Shown piece after piece: positions 16,275 through 25,547 of a stretch of DNA of 37,716 bases; position 1 is the first letter of the stretch; each line of letters opens with the position of its first letter. Position numbers and translations under genes: made by a program. This DNA comes from CAYSRC01 sp964446385 (GTDB lineage Bacteria > Bacillota > Clostridia > Oscillospirales > Ruminococcaceae), in contig CAYUOH010000015.1 in assembly GCA_964446385.1 (NCBI GenBank), positions 1 through 37,716 of the forward strand. The letters are read 5' to 3'. Under the pieces are notes generated by a model that was not told the DNA's origin, searched no databases, and was given only the letters and a program-made list of their open reading frames with translations.

Positions 16275-17169
16275 CGAATCGGTAATGAGCTTTGAGGAAA
16301 AGGCAATATTTCTTCTACGTTCATTATACTGCAAACACAGCTACACGCCCTACAAAATGAGTAAATTCGAGGAGTACGAACTTTATATACGCAACAAGGA
16401 TTTTCTAGAAAGCGACCGCGTTATTACTTTCAACGACACAAACGGAAAGCTTATGGCGCTTAAACCCGACGTTACCCTCTCAATAATTAAAAATGGCGAG
16501 GACGTAAAGGGAGTAAAGCAGAAGGTCTGTTACAACGAAAACGTCTACCGCGTATCCGAGAGTACCAGGCGGTTCAAGGAGATAATGCAAACCGGCCTTG
16601 AATGCATCGGCGACATAGATATCAACGACATATACGAGGTTATTTCCCTAGCGGCCGAAAGTCTTTCACAGATATCAGACAAATTCTTCGTCGAGATAAG
16701 CAACATGGATATCGTCTATTCCGTCGTATCATGCGTCTGTGCAGATAACGCGTTTATAGAACAAGTTATGAAATGCATCTCCCAGAAGAACACACACGAC
16801 CTCAAGAAAATCTGCGCCGATTATTCCGTACAAAACGACGGTTACGAAAAGATTTCTAAGCTTATATCCCTTTACGGGAATAGGGTCGGTGTCCTTGAAG
16901 GCCTCAGAGAAATATGCCGCGGGGCCGAAACGGAAAAATTAGCGCAGCTTTCAGCGATGCTTGACAATTCATCCTTAAGCGGAAATATAACCTTCGATTT
17001 CTCGGTTGTGAATGATATGAACTACTACAACGGGTTCGTGTTCAAGGGCTTTGTGGATGGCATAAGCATGGGCGTTTTGGCCGGAGGCCAGTATGACAAC
17101 ATGATGAAGAAGATGAACCGCTCATCGGGAGCCATAGGCTTCGCACTTTACCTCGACAGACTTGCCTAG
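16267..17169 (+). CDS. hisZ: ATP phosphoribosyltransferase regulatory subunit HisZ
   Basis: About 300 residues of class II aminoacyl-tRNA synthetase fold, similar to HisRS but without the C-terminal anticodon-binding domain. Recognisable are FNDTNGKLMALKPDVTLSI, YNENVYRVS (motif 2-like arginine loop) and the end AGGQYDNM followed by GAIGFALYLDRLA. HisZ pairs with the short HisG and confers histidine feedback control. Three in-frame ATGs (16255, 16264, 16267) are possible; GGAG at 16257-16260 best fits the third. All overlap the end of yerC, implying coupled translation. Confidence 0.92.
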   Translation: MIDESVMSFEEKAIFLLRSLYCKHSYTPYKMSKFEEYELYIRNKDFLESDRVITFNDTNGKLMALKPDVTLSIIKNGEDVKGVKQKVCYNENVYRVSESTRRFKEIMQTGLECIGDIDINDIYEVISLAAESLSQISDKFFVEISNMDIVYSVVSCVCADNAFIEQVMKCISQKNTHDLKKICADYSVQNDGYEKISKLISLYGNRVGVLEGLREICRGAETEKLAQLSAMLDNSSLSGNITFDFSVVNDMNYYNGFVFKGFVDGISMGVLAGGQYDNMMKKMNRSSGAIGFALYLDRLA

Positions 17170-17208
17170 ATTCCCGAAATAAATCGTTAATGGAAAGGTC
17201 GTGACACA

Positions 17209-17835
17209 ATGTTGAATATTGCGCTTCCCAAAGGCAGACTCGGCGAGGACGTATACTCCATGTTCGAAGCAGGCGGTTACGAATGCCCCTCGATACGTGA
17301 AGACAACCGCAAGCTTGTGTTTGAAAACCAAGAAAAGCAGATACGATATTTCTGGGTCAAGCCGGCAGACGTTTCAATATACGTCGAGCGTGGGGTCGCC
17401 GACATAGGTGTAGCCGGTAAGGACATCCTACTTGAGAACTCACACAACGTGTACGAACTTATAGATCTCAATGTAGGCATATGCCGTATGGTCGTCGCGG
17501 GCAAAAAAAATTATTTCGACGACGGGACAAAAGTCCTTCGAGTAGCGACCAAGTTCCCGAACATCGCATCCGATTACTACGCGGGTTTGGGCCGTGATAT
17601 AGATATTATAAAACTTAACGGCTCCATTGAGCTTGCACCTATTCTCGGGCTTTCAGATGTTATTGTTGATATAGTAGAGACCGGAAAGACACTTACTGAA
17701 AACAATCTTGAGGTTAAAAGCGATATCCTTGATATAAGCGCGCGTCTTATATCGAACATTACTTCGTTCAAATTCAAAAGCGAAGAAATTGAAAAATTGA
17801 TTGCTGCCATGAAAAGAGAGGCTGGAAAGAAATGA
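17209..17835 (+). CDS. hisG: ATP phosphoribosyltransferase catalytic subunit, short form
   Basis: 208 residues beginning LNIALPKGRLGEDVY, the standard HisG N-terminus, with GVADIGVAGKDIL and ILGLSDVIVDIVETGKTL (PRPP-binding region). The length matches the short HisG that lacks the C-terminal ACT-like regulatory domain and needs HisZ, which is encoded just upstream (39-nt gap). It joins ATP and PRPP in the first committed step of histidine synthesis. GGAAAGG lies about 10 nt before the ATG. Overlaps hisD by 4 nt (ATGA). Confidence 0.97.
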   Translation: MLNIALPKGRLGEDVYSMFEAGGYECPSIREDNRKLVFENQEKQIRYFWVKPADVSIYVERGVADIGVAGKDILLENSHNVYELIDLNVGICRMVVAGKKNYFDDGTKVLRVATKFPNIASDYYAGLGRDIDIIKLNGSIELAPILGLSDVIVDIVETGKTLTENNLEVKSDILDISARLISNITSFKFKSEEIEKLIAAMKREAGKK

Positions 17836-19109
17836 TCAGGATTTATAAATACGGCGAAGTCCCCAATTCTGAAATATTCGAAAGAGAAAACATATCGGCC
17901 GATGTCGAGGATGTCGTGGCAGAAATAATCAACAACGTAAAAAAGAATGGCGACAGGGCCTTGTCCGAATACACGCTTAAGTTTGACAAAGCCGATATCA
18001 CGGGTTTCGAGGTATCATCGGAGGAAATCGATGAAGCTTTTAAAAGTGTCGAACCGGAATTTATCGAAATTCTGAAAGAAGCCGCGGAAAACATCCGCAC
18101 ATTCCACGAAAAACAGAAGCACACCAGCTTTATAATCAACGAAAAGGACGGCGTCGTGACAGGTCAAAAGATAATTCCCATCGAAAAGGTCGGAATCTAT
18201 GTTCCCGGCGGAACCGCGGCCTATCCTTCCACCGTTCTGATGGATTCTATCCCCGCAAAGATAGCGAGATGCGAACAGATCGTCATGACCACCCCCCCGA
18301 TGAAAAACGGCAAAATTAATCCTGTCATTCTTGCCGCCGCCAAAATAGCAGGCGTTGATAATATATATAAGGTAGGCGGGGCTCAGGCCATAGCGGCCTT
18401 TGCCTACGGTACTGAAACAATCCCAAAAGTGGACAAGATAGTCGGTCCCGGAAACGCATATGTCTCGGAGGCCAAAAAGCAGGTGTTTGGCATGGTTTCT
18501 ATAGAGATGATAGCCGGGCCCAGCGAGATCCTCGTAGTTGCGGATGCGACAAACGACCCCGAAATCATTGCCGCGGACATGCTCTCTCAGGCTGAGCATG
18601 ACATGCTCGCAAGCGCGATACTTGTTACCGACAGCACAGACTTCTCAAAGGCCGTGTCAGACGAGCTTGAAAGGCAGATTCCCCTTCTCCCACGCGCCGA
18701 GATTGCCCGTATATCCATAGAAAATAACAGTAAGATTATCGTAGTCGAAAATGATATCCTGAAGGCCATCGACATAGCCAACGTTTTCGCGCCGGAGCAT
18801 CTCGAGCTGTGCGTGGATAACCCATTTGACTATCTGGACAAGATTAAGCACGCCGGTTCAATATTCCTAGGTAAAAACTGCCCCGAAGCCCTAGGCGACT
18901 ACTTCGCGGGACCCAACCATACACTGCCAACCATGGGCACAGCACGTTTTTCATCTGCCCTTTCTGTGGACGATTTCGTAAAGAAATCTCAGTACATCTA
19001 TTTCTCGAAAGAGGCATTGGAAAAAGTTGCAAACAAGATTTCATACTTTGCCAACAAAGAAGGACTTGCCGGGCATGGAATAAGCGCCACGGTACGTTTT
19101 AAAAAATGA
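17832..19109 (+). CDS. hisD: Histidinol dehydrogenase
   Basis: 425 residues, full family length. Signatures include VPGGTAAYPSTVLM, VGGAQAIAAFAYGTETIPKVDKIVGPGN (shown here in two family blocks), AGPSEILVVAD, LSQAEHD and the C-terminal GPNHTLPT. It oxidises histidinol to histidine in two NAD-dependent steps with a zinc ion. The start overlaps hisG by 4 nt and the stop overlaps hisC by 4 nt. Confidence 0.97.
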   Translation: MIRIYKYGEVPNSEIFERENISADVEDVVAEIINNVKKNGDRALSEYTLKFDKADITGFEVSSEEIDEAFKSVEPEFIEILKEAAENIRTFHEKQKHTSFIINEKDGVVTGQKIIPIEKVGIYVPGGTAAYPSTVLMDSIPAKIARCEQIVMTTPPMKNGKINPVILAAAKIAGVDNIYKVGGAQAIAAFAYGTETIPKVDKIVGPGNAYVSEAKKQVFGMVSIEMIAGPSEILVVADATNDPEIIAADMLSQAEHDMLASAILVTDSTDFSKAVSDELERQIPLLPRAEIARISIENNSKIIVVENDILKAIDIANVFAPEHLELCVDNPFDYLDKIKHAGSIFLGKNCPEALGDYFAGPNHTLPTMGTARFSSALSVDDFVKKSQYIYFSKEALEKVANKISYFANKEGLAGHGISATVRFKK

Positions 19110-20170
19110 GCAGATTCTTTACAGACAGACAGGTAAAGCTTGTACCCTATGTTCCCGGCGAGCAGCCGCAGGACAGAAAGTATTTAAAACTCAACACTAA
19201 CGAATCCCCGTTCCCGCCCTCGCAGAGCGTTTACGATGCCGTATACGCCGAGGTAATGAATCTTCAACTATACTCCGACCCCGAATGCACGGCCCTCAGG
19301 TCGCAAATGTCGCATAACTACAGGATTCCGCCTGATAACATCATTATGTTTAACTCATCGGACGAGGCTCTTAACTTTGCATTTATGACGTTCGGAGATG
19401 ACACGCACCCACTTGCCTTCCCAGACATCACGTACGGTTTTTACCCCGTTTTCGCCAATCTGAACCACATTCAATACGCTGAAATCCCGCTTATGGAGGA
19501 TTTCTCGATAAATATAAGCGACTATATCGGCATTAATAAAACGATTGTTATCGCGAATCCAAACGCGCCGGTTGGCAGATACCTTGAGCTTGCGGGCATC
19601 GAAAAAATCGTGAAATCCAACCCGGACAATATAGTCATAATCGACGAGGCATACATAGATTTCGGTGGAGAAAGTGCCGTGAAACTTTTACCGCAATACG
19701 GCAACCTTCTCGTAATCGGGACGTTCTCCAAATCGCGCTGCATGGCGGGTGCAAGGCTGGGCTTCGCGTTCGGTCACTCCGAAATAATCGCGGACATAAA
19801 CACCATAAAATATTCAACCAACCCCTACAACGTAAACCGTCTTACCTCCGCGGCCGGCATAGCAGCACTTAAGGATCAAACCTACTACGACGCCAACTGT
19901 GCAACAATTGTAAAGAACCGCAAATGGACGGTGAGGGAACTTGAGAAGATGGGGTTCTGTGTCATTCCCTCTATGACCAATTTTGTATTCGCGAAATCGA
20001 ATAAAATCGGAGGAGAAAAACTGTATCATGCGCTGAAGGAGAAGGGGGTTCTGATAAGGCATTTCAGCCTTGACCGCATAAAGGAATTCAACCGAATAAC
20101 AGTCGGAACAAAAGAGCAGATGGAAACACTAATTGAAAAAATACATGAAGTACTGGAGGAACAATCTTAA
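19106..20170 (+). CDS. hisC: Histidinol-phosphate aminotransferase
   Basis: 354 residues, class I/II PLP aminotransferase. LNTNESPFPPS near the N-terminus is the substrate loop; NPNAPVG (151-157) and IIDEAYIDF contact PLP; GTFSKSRCMAGARLG holds the PLP lysine Lys209. NPNAPVG has Ala where NPNNPTG has Asn. It converts imidazole-acetol phosphate to histidinol phosphate. The ATG overlaps the hisD stop (ATGA) and its TAA shares one base with the hisB start. Confidence 0.96.
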   Translation: MSRFFTDRQVKLVPYVPGEQPQDRKYLKLNTNESPFPPSQSVYDAVYAEVMNLQLYSDPECTALRSQMSHNYRIPPDNIIMFNSSDEALNFAFMTFGDDTHPLAFPDITYGFYPVFANLNHIQYAEIPLMEDFSINISDYIGINKTIVIANPNAPVGRYLELAGIEKIVKSNPDNIVIIDEAYIDFGGESAVKLLPQYGNLLVIGTFSKSRCMAGARLGFAFGHSEIIADINTIKYSTNPYNVNRLTSAAGIAALKDQTYYDANCATIVKNRKWTVRELEKMGFCVIPSMTNFVFAKSNKIGGEKLYHALKEKGVLIRHFSLDRIKEFNRITVGTKEQMETLIEKIHEVLEEQS

Positions 20171-20760
20171 TGAGAACCGCGGAAATCATCAGAAAAACCG
20201 GCGAAACCGACGTAAGGATTTTCCTTAATCTCGATGGCACCGGAAATAGTGAAATCGTCACCGGGTGCGGTTTTCTGGATCATATGCTAACCCTTTTCTC
20301 AAAACATTCCGGGTTCGATCTAATGGTAAACTGCAAGGGCGACACATACGTGGATTACCATCACACCGTTGAAGATATCGGAATATCTCTCGGAAAGGCG
20401 TTCAACGAAGCAATTGGCGACAAAAAAGGCATTTACCGCTACGGTGACACAATTCTACCGATGGATGAAGCCCTTATACTTACCGCCCTTGATATATCCG
20501 GACGTGATTATCTCGGTTGGGACGTGGATATTCCCTCCGAGAAGGTGGGAGATTTCGACACCGAACTTGCACAGGAATTCTGGCTGGCCTTCGTAAGGTA
20601 CGCCGGAGTAACGCTTCACATCAGGCAGATTTGCGGTCTAAACAGCCACCATATTATCGAGTGCGTTTTTAAATCGGTCGCCAGAACGTTCAAAGCCGCG
20701 GCAGCAATCGATGAGAAATTCGCCGACTTGGTTCCTTCAACGAAGGGCCTTCTTGAATGA
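20170..20760 (+). CDS. hisB: Imidazoleglycerol-phosphate dehydratase
   Basis: 196 residues, the monofunctional form without an N-terminal phosphatase domain. FLDHMLTLFSKHSGFDL, DYHHTVEDIGI and the second-half CGLNSHHIIE are the duplicated metal-binding motifs (His-His-x-x-Glu type). TGCG before FLDHM is typical. It dehydrates imidazole glycerol phosphate with two manganese ions. The separate phosphatase step is presumably done by the PHP protein at the end of the operon. Overlaps hisC by 1 nt and hisH by 4 nt. Confidence 0.97.
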   Translation: MRTAEIIRKTGETDVRIFLNLDGTGNSEIVTGCGFLDHMLTLFSKHSGFDLMVNCKGDTYVDYHHTVEDIGISLGKAFNEAIGDKKGIYRYGDTILPMDEALILTALDISGRDYLGWDVDIPSEKVGDFDTELAQEFWLAFVRYAGVTLHIRQICGLNSHHIIECVFKSVARTFKAAAAIDEKFADLVPSTKGLLE

Positions 20761-21371
20761 TAGCGATAATCGACTATGGCGTAGGAAACCTGTTTTCCAT
20801 TTCAAGTTCGTTTAAGTTCATAGGCGCCGACACTGTCGTTACAAGCGACAGGGACATTATAGCGAAAGCGGACAAAATAATTCTGCCTGGCGTGGGCGCA
20901 TTCGGCGACGCCGCGGACAAACTTCACTACACCGGTCTGGACACAGTTATTAAGGAACAAACGGCGGCCGGAAAGGATATAATGGGCATCTGCCTAGGAA
21001 TGCAACTTTTGTTCGAAAAGAGCTATGAATACGGCGAACACGAAGGCCTCGGTCTTCTAAGGGGCGAAATAGTTTCCATGAAAAACAAAATCCCTGCCGG
21101 GCTTCAGATTCCTCATATCGGCTGGAACGGTTTGCATTTTCATAAAGACAGTCACCTGCTTCGATATATCAATGAGAACGATTGCGTGTACTTCGTACAT
21201 TCCTACTACGCCGTGAACTGCGATGATTCTCTTGTTGCAACCGCCGAATACGGGCGTGAGATAACTGCGATGGTGCATAAGGGCAACGTATCCGGGTGCC
21301 AATTCCATCCCGAAAAAAGCAGCGAAGTCGGTCTTTCAATTCTGAGGGCATTTTGTGAGGGCAGCGTATGA
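20757..21371 (+). CDS. hisH: Imidazole glycerol phosphate synthase, glutamine amidotransferase subunit
   Basis: 204 residues of class I glutaminase fold beginning IAIIDYGVGNLFS. The catalytic triad is Cys79 in GICLGMQLLF, with His184 and Glu186 in CQFHPEKS. PGVGAFGDA forms the oxyanion loop region. It releases ammonia from glutamine and channels it to HisF, encoded two genes later. Overlaps both neighbours by 4 nt. Confidence 0.97.
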   Translation: MIAIIDYGVGNLFSISSSFKFIGADTVVTSDRDIIAKADKIILPGVGAFGDAADKLHYTGLDTVIKEQTAAGKDIMGICLGMQLLFEKSYEYGEHEGLGLLRGEIVSMKNKIPAGLQIPHIGWNGLHFHKDSHLLRYINENDCVYFVHSYYAVNCDDSLVATAEYGREITAMVHKGNVSGCQFHPEKSSEVGLSILRAFCEGSV

Positions 21372-22081
21372 AAATTTTTCCCGCAATTGATCTATATGAG
21401 AAACAAGCCGTTCGCCTCTTAAGAGGAGACTACAGCAAAATGACTGTCTACAGTGAAAACCCTGTCGAGGTCGCGAAAAATTTTAAAAATTCCGGCTCAG
21501 GATACATCCACCTCGTAGACCTTGAAGGCGCTAAAAGCGGAACAACGCCGAACATCGACATTGTGACCGATATAGTAAAGAACACTTCTATGTTCGCTGA
21601 AATAGGCGGCGGAATCCGCTGCATAGATACGGTCGAAAGATATCTCGACATAGGCGTCTCACGAGTGATTCTGGGTACCGCAGCCGTCGAAAACCGTGAT
21701 TTCCTTATAGAAGCTCTTAATAAATACGGTGATAAAATTGCCGTGGGAGCTGACGTAAAGGACGGGTTCATCGCTATAAAGGGATGGACCGAAAAATCGA
21801 CCGTTTCGCTTCTTGATTTTCTGTATGATCTCCAGAACCTGGGCGTTAGGAACGTTATATGCACCGATATTTCTAAAGACGGGGCCATGAACGGCACTAA
21901 TCTGGCGATGTATTCGGGGATATCAAAGGAATTCTCGCTTGATATCACCGCTTCGGGCGGCGTAACGACGATTGAGGACGTAAAAAGACTTGCGGATATG
22001 GACCTTTACGCCACAATTATCGGAAAGGCTTACTACACCGGCGCGATAGATTTAAGAGAAGCCATTGAGGTGGCGAAATGA
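21368..22081 (+). CDS. hisA: 1-(5-phosphoribosyl)-5-[(phosphoribosylamino)methylideneamino]imidazole-4-carboxamide isomerase
   Basis: 237 residues, TIM barrel. Catalytic Asp8 in FPAIDLYEKQAVRLLRGD and Asp129 in VGADVKDG; phosphate-binding glycines in EIGGGIR (78-84) and TASGGVTT. It isomerises ProFAR to PRFAR, the substrate of HisH/HisF. Overlaps hisH and hisF by 4 nt each. Confidence 0.97.
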   Translation: MKIFPAIDLYEKQAVRLLRGDYSKMTVYSENPVEVAKNFKNSGSGYIHLVDLEGAKSGTTPNIDIVTDIVKNTSMFAEIGGGIRCIDTVERYLDIGVSRVILGTAAVENRDFLIEALNKYGDKIAVGADVKDGFIAIKGWTEKSTVSLLDFLYDLQNLGVRNVICTDISKDGAMNGTNLAMYSGISKEFSLDITASGGVTTIEDVKRLADMDLYATIIGKAYYTGAIDLREAIEVAK

Positions 22082-22845
22082 TTACAAAACGAATAATACC
22101 CTGCCTCGACGTTCGCAACGGAAGGGTTGTTAAGGGAGTTAATTTCGAAGGAGTCAATGACGTTTCCTCCCCTGTTGACCTTGCGGAATACTATTCGAAA
22201 TGCGGCGCCGACGAAATTGTATTCTACGACATAACCGCCTCTTTCGAGGAGCGGAAACTGTTCACCGACATCCTCACCGAAGTGGCCTCAAGGATATTCA
22301 TTCCCCTTACGGTAGGCGGAGGCATAAATACCGTCGACGATTTCGGTCGTGTACTGAAATGCGGCGCAGACAAGGTAAGCGTCAATTCGGGTGCTATCAG
22401 AAATCCCAGCCTTGTCCGCGATGCGGCTCGTAAGTACGGAAACCAGTGCGTCATTATCTCTGTGGACGTAAAACGTGTGGATGGAGAGTTCCGCGTGTTT
22501 GCTAAGGGCGGACGCGAGAACACAGGCATGGATGCCGTGGAATGGATAAAACGCTGTGTTGACAACGGAGCCGGCGAGGTCGTGCTTAATTCGATCGACA
22601 CGGACGGCGTAAAAAAAGGATTCGATATCCAGATGCTTGAAAAGGTTCTTGAAGCCGTCAGCGTTCCGGTAATAGCGTCGGGCGGCGCCGGAGAAATAAA
22701 CGATTTTATAGACCTGTTTAAAAAACTTCCCGAAGTTAGCGCCGGTCTTGCTGCATCCATCTTTCATTTCAACGAGGTGGAGATAATGGATCTTAAAAGG
22801 GAACTGAAAAATAATGGAGTAAATGTGAGATTACTGCGATGGTAA
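22078..22845 (+). CDS. hisF: Imidazole glycerol phosphate synthase cyclase subunit
   Basis: 255 residues, TIM barrel paralogous to HisA. IIPCLDVRNGRVVKG carries catalytic Asp11 and VIISVDVKR carries Asp130; TVGGGIN and IASGGAG bind the two phosphates. It cyclises PRFAR with ammonia from HisH to give imidazole glycerol phosphate and AICAR. Overlaps hisA by 4 nt and hisIE by 7 nt. Confidence 0.97.
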   Translation: MITKRIIPCLDVRNGRVVKGVNFEGVNDVSSPVDLAEYYSKCGADEIVFYDITASFEERKLFTDILTEVASRIFIPLTVGGGINTVDDFGRVLKCGADKVSVNSGAIRNPSLVRDAARKYGNQCVIISVDVKRVDGEFRVFAKGGRENTGMDAVEWIKRCVDNGAGEVVLNSIDTDGVKKGFDIQMLEKVLEAVSVPVIASGGAGEINDFIDLFKKLPEVSAGLAASIFHFNEVEIMDLKRELKNNGVNVRLLRW

Positions 22846-23486
22846 ATATAGATGAACTGAAATTCGATCAGAACGGTCTTATCCCCGCCGTCGTAGTAGA
22901 CGCCTTTTCAAAAAAGGTGCTTACAGTGGCATACATGAACAGAGAGTCTCTTAAGATTTCAATGGAAAAGGGGCTTACCTGTTTCTGGAGCCGATCGCGT
23001 CAGGAGCTCTGGTTCAAGGGTGAAACAAGCGGAAACTACCAGCATATCGTAAGCATCACGGCTGACTGCGACAACGATGCGCTTACAGTCGTTGTGGAAA
23101 AGGACGGTCCCGCCTGCCACACCGGAAGTGACAGCTGCTTTACGCACGAAGTATGGCAGAGCGAAGAAATTCATGAATTCACATTTCAAGGGCTCTACGA
23201 GCTTTTGAAAGACCGTATGTCCGAACGTCCCGAAGGTTCATACACCACCTACCTTTTCGACAAGGGTATTGATAAGATACTTAAAAAGGTTGGCGAAGAA
23301 TGCACCGAGGTCATAATCGCCGGAAAGGCGAACGATAAAAAGGACACGGTATACGAGCTTGCTGATCTCGCATACCACGCCATGGTCCTTATGGTCCAGA
23401 TGGGCATCCCGCTTGAGGACGTCCAGAAGGAACTTGCATCCCGCCACATTATTGATCACAAGTTAAAACAGGAGAAAATGACCTGA
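22839..23486 (+). CDS. hisI: Bifunctional phosphoribosyl-AMP cyclohydrolase / phosphoribosyl-ATP pyrophosphatase
   Basis: 215 residues with two fused domains (HisIE). The cyclohydrolase half (1-105) has FWSRSRQELW and the metal-binding set DCDND (76-80), Cys93 and Cys100 in GPACHTGSDSCF. The pyrophosphatase half (about 110-215) has KVGEECTEVIIAGK and YELADLAYH, an all-alpha MazG-like fold. They carry out the second and third steps of the pathway. The start overlaps hisF by 7 nt and the stop shares one base with the next start (TGATG). Confidence 0.97.
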   Translation: MVNIDELKFDQNGLIPAVVVDAFSKKVLTVAYMNRESLKISMEKGLTCFWSRSRQELWFKGETSGNYQHIVSITADCDNDALTVVVEKDGPACHTGSDSCFTHEVWQSEEIHEFTFQGLYELLKDRMSERPEGSYTTYLFDKGIDKILKKVGEECTEVIIAGKANDKKDTVYELADLAYHAMVLMVQMGIPLEDVQKELASRHIIDHKLKQEKMT

Positions 23487-24244
23487 TGAGCCGCAACAAT
23501 TTTCATACCCATACGATATATGGCGACGGAAAGGATACCCCGGAAGAGCTCGTCCTTTACGCAATTAAGCAAGGCTGCACCGCGATAGGTTTTTCAGGGC
23601 ACAGCTTCAACAATTTTCTCGACGCCGACCCGTTCTGCATGACACCGGAAAACACCGTTAAATACGTTGATGATATAAAACGCCTTCAGAAGTATTACGG
23701 CAATAAAATACGAATCCTGCTCGGGGTCGAGAGGGATTACTTTTCCGACGTTGATACCTCGGGATACGAGTACGTTATTGGTTCGGTCCACTATGTTCTG
23801 AATGGCGGTAACCATATCACTGTAGACAAATCGCGCAAGAATCAGGAAGACGCCGTCAGAGAATATTACAAGGGCGATATTTATGCTTTTATCGAGGATT
23901 ACTACGATCTCGTCGGTAACGTATATAATCAGACAAAGTGCGATATTATTGGACATTTTGACGTCGTGACAAAATTTAATGAAGGAGGCGCCCTTTTCGA
24001 CACAAACCACCCGCGATATATCACCGCGGCGGACAGGGCGCTTGAAAAACTACTAAAGGTAGACGTAACGTTTGAGATAAACTACGGCGCGATTTCACGC
24101 GGCTATCGTACTGAGCCCTACCCCGAAAAAAGAATAATCCAAAAAATAAAAGAAGCCGGAAAGAAATTAATATATTCCTCCGATTCCCATAGCAAAGAGA
24201 CGCTTCTCTTCGGAATACCCGAAGGAAATGACTTTATAAAATAA
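23486..24244 (+). CDS. hisK: Histidinol-phosphatase, PHP family
   Basis: 252 residues of the PHP metal-dependent phosphoesterase family. FHTHTIYGDGKDTPEELV is the first metal motif, FSGHS the second, VERDY, IGHFDVV and SSDSHSKE supply the remaining ligands. HisK/HisJ-type enzymes dephosphorylate histidinol phosphate. Its position as the last gene, 1-nt overlap with hisIE, and the absence of a phosphatase domain on HisB support this role, completing a full pathway in one operon. Confidence 0.93.
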   Translation: MSRNNFHTHTIYGDGKDTPEELVLYAIKQGCTAIGFSGHSFNNFLDADPFCMTPENTVKYVDDIKRLQKYYGNKIRILLGVERDYFSDVDTSGYEYVIGSVHYVLNGGNHITVDKSRKNQEDAVREYYKGDIYAFIEDYYDLVGNVYNQTKCDIIGHFDVVTKFNEGGALFDTNHPRYITAADRALEKLLKVDVTFEINYGAISRGYRTEPYPEKRIIQKIKEAGKKLIYSSDSHSKETLLFGIPEGNDFIK

Positions 24245-24280
24245 AAAATACCAGCCGCCAAAATCGGCTGGTATTTTTTC
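24245..24280 (+). terminator. Terminator of the histidine operon
   Basis: A perfect 13-bp stem, AAAATACCAGCCG / CGGCTGGTATTTT, with a 7-nt loop and a T-run, directly after the hisK stop. The A-rich 5' side means it could also stop the convergent kinase transcript. Confidence 0.92.
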
Positions 24281-24330
24281 AAATCAGTTCTACCGGCGAA
24301 ACCGGAGACTCGATTTTACTGTCGATTCTA

Positions 24331-25326
24331 CTATCTAGTACCGGCCTCCTGAGGTTCAAAGTTCCGATTCTGTTTTTGATATTTCTGCATCACTTCAGAT
24401 AATTTGGGGACCGAAGGTATTCCTCCGTATCTCTCTGTTGAAAGGCCAGCCGACGCAGATGCGAACTCAGTTATTTCTCTGAGCTGCTCCGTATTCAGAT
24501 CCTCCGGGGCTGTATTCATAGATAAGAACTTCCATGCAGCGCTTCCTCCGAAAATATCTCCGGCGCCCGTGGTATCAATTGGATCAACGTCTTTCAGGGC
24601 GTCGACCCATCCAAAGGCGTTCCTGTTTGCGAAATATGCGCCATCTGCTCCGCAGGTAACAAAGACGAGCTTCGCTCCGAATTCCCGAAGTATCTTGTTG
24701 GCTGCTTTGTCAGGCCTGAGGTCCCATAGGAAATCCGCTTCATCGTCACTTATCTTTACTATGTCTGCATGAGAAAAGCTCCAGATCATCTGATTTTGGG
24801 CATCTTCTGGGAGGTTCCAGAGAGGTTTTCTCAGATTGGGATCGCAAGATATCAGCATACCCCGGCTTTTCGCGTATTCCACGGTTCTTTTTGTTGCATC
24901 CCTTGCAGGCTCATCCGTAAGGCTTAGCGTTCCGAAATGCAGTATCTTGCAGCCATCAAACATTGAAAGATCAACTTCATCAAACTTTAACTTAGTATCA
25001 GCTCCGGGCTTACGTGCAAATGAAAAATCTCTTGCTCCTCCGGCATCGAGTGTAATAAAGGCAAGTGTCGTGAAGAAGTCACGATCGGTAATCATGCCTT
25101 TCGTACATATACCCGCATCCTTCATGGTGCCCAATAAAAGACGACCGAAGGCATCATCCCCGACTTTTCCGATCATTGCTGTTTTTGCCCCGAATTTTGA
25201 TAGAGCAGCCAGATAGTTTACCGGAGCCCCACCGGGATGGGCAACCATTGTTGGGTATCCGGACTCATCTGCAGCAACCTGTGTAAAGTCTATCAGGCTT
25301 TCACCCAATGCAATAGCATCAAACAT
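24331..25326 (-). CDS. PfkB family sugar kinase, fructokinase-like
   Basis: 331 residues from the ATG at 25324-25326, selected because GGAGG is 5 nt upstream; the frame extends 11 codons further without support. Ribokinase fold: ALGESLIDFT and HPGGAPVNYLAALSKFG are the sugar-site motifs typical of fructokinases, and DTTGAGDIFGG (251-261) is the ATP/anion-hole motif with catalytic base Asp257. It phosphorylates a sugar, probably fructose, in the cytoplasm. No transporter or glycosidase is adjacent, so the substrate stays tentative. A TG-extended -10 (TATAAT, complement of 25372-25377) lies upstream. Confidence 0.87.
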   Translation of the reverse strand: MFDAIALGESLIDFTQVAADESGYPTMVAHPGGAPVNYLAALSKFGAKTAMIGKVGDDAFGRLLLGTMKDAGICTKGMITDRDFFTTLAFITLDAGGARDFSFARKPGADTKLKFDEVDLSMFDGCKILHFGTLSLTDEPARDATKRTVEYAKSRGMLISCDPNLRKPLWNLPEDAQNQMIWSFSHADIVKISDDEADFLWDLRPDKAANKILREFGAKLVFVTCGADGAYFANRNAFGWVDALKDVDPIDTTGAGDIFGGSAAWKFLSMNTAPEDLNTEQLREITEFASASAGLSTERYGGIPSVPKLSEVMQKYQKQNRNFEPQEAGTR

Positions 25327-25443
25327 GATTACCTCCAGCCGGTGATAATTAATAATCAATTCTACAGACTTATTATAACAGAAAACACCGTGAGGGTTTC
25401 ACGGCTTTTATTTCGAGGAAATATATCAGGAAGAACAGATAAG

Positions 25444-25473
25444 AAAAAGACATGCAATTATGCAGGTCTTTTT
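25444..25473. terminator. Hairpin with T-runs on both strands
   Basis: AAAAAGAC-a-TGCA pairs with TGCA-g-GTCTTTTT around ATTA. It has T-tracts in both orientations. On the minus strand it would be a second stop downstream of nadD; on the plus strand no clear gene precedes it. Confidence 0.6.
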
Positions 25474-25547
25474 TTCATTATAGGAGTATACCCTATGCTG
25501 TTGAGTTCGTCCATCCCCCGTGCCGGAATATTTTCCGGCCGTATAAA

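Noticed and set aside
16267..17169. HisZ as a histidyl-tRNA synthetase
   Set aside because: The protein is about 300 residues, lacks the anticodon-binding domain and is paired with a short HisG.
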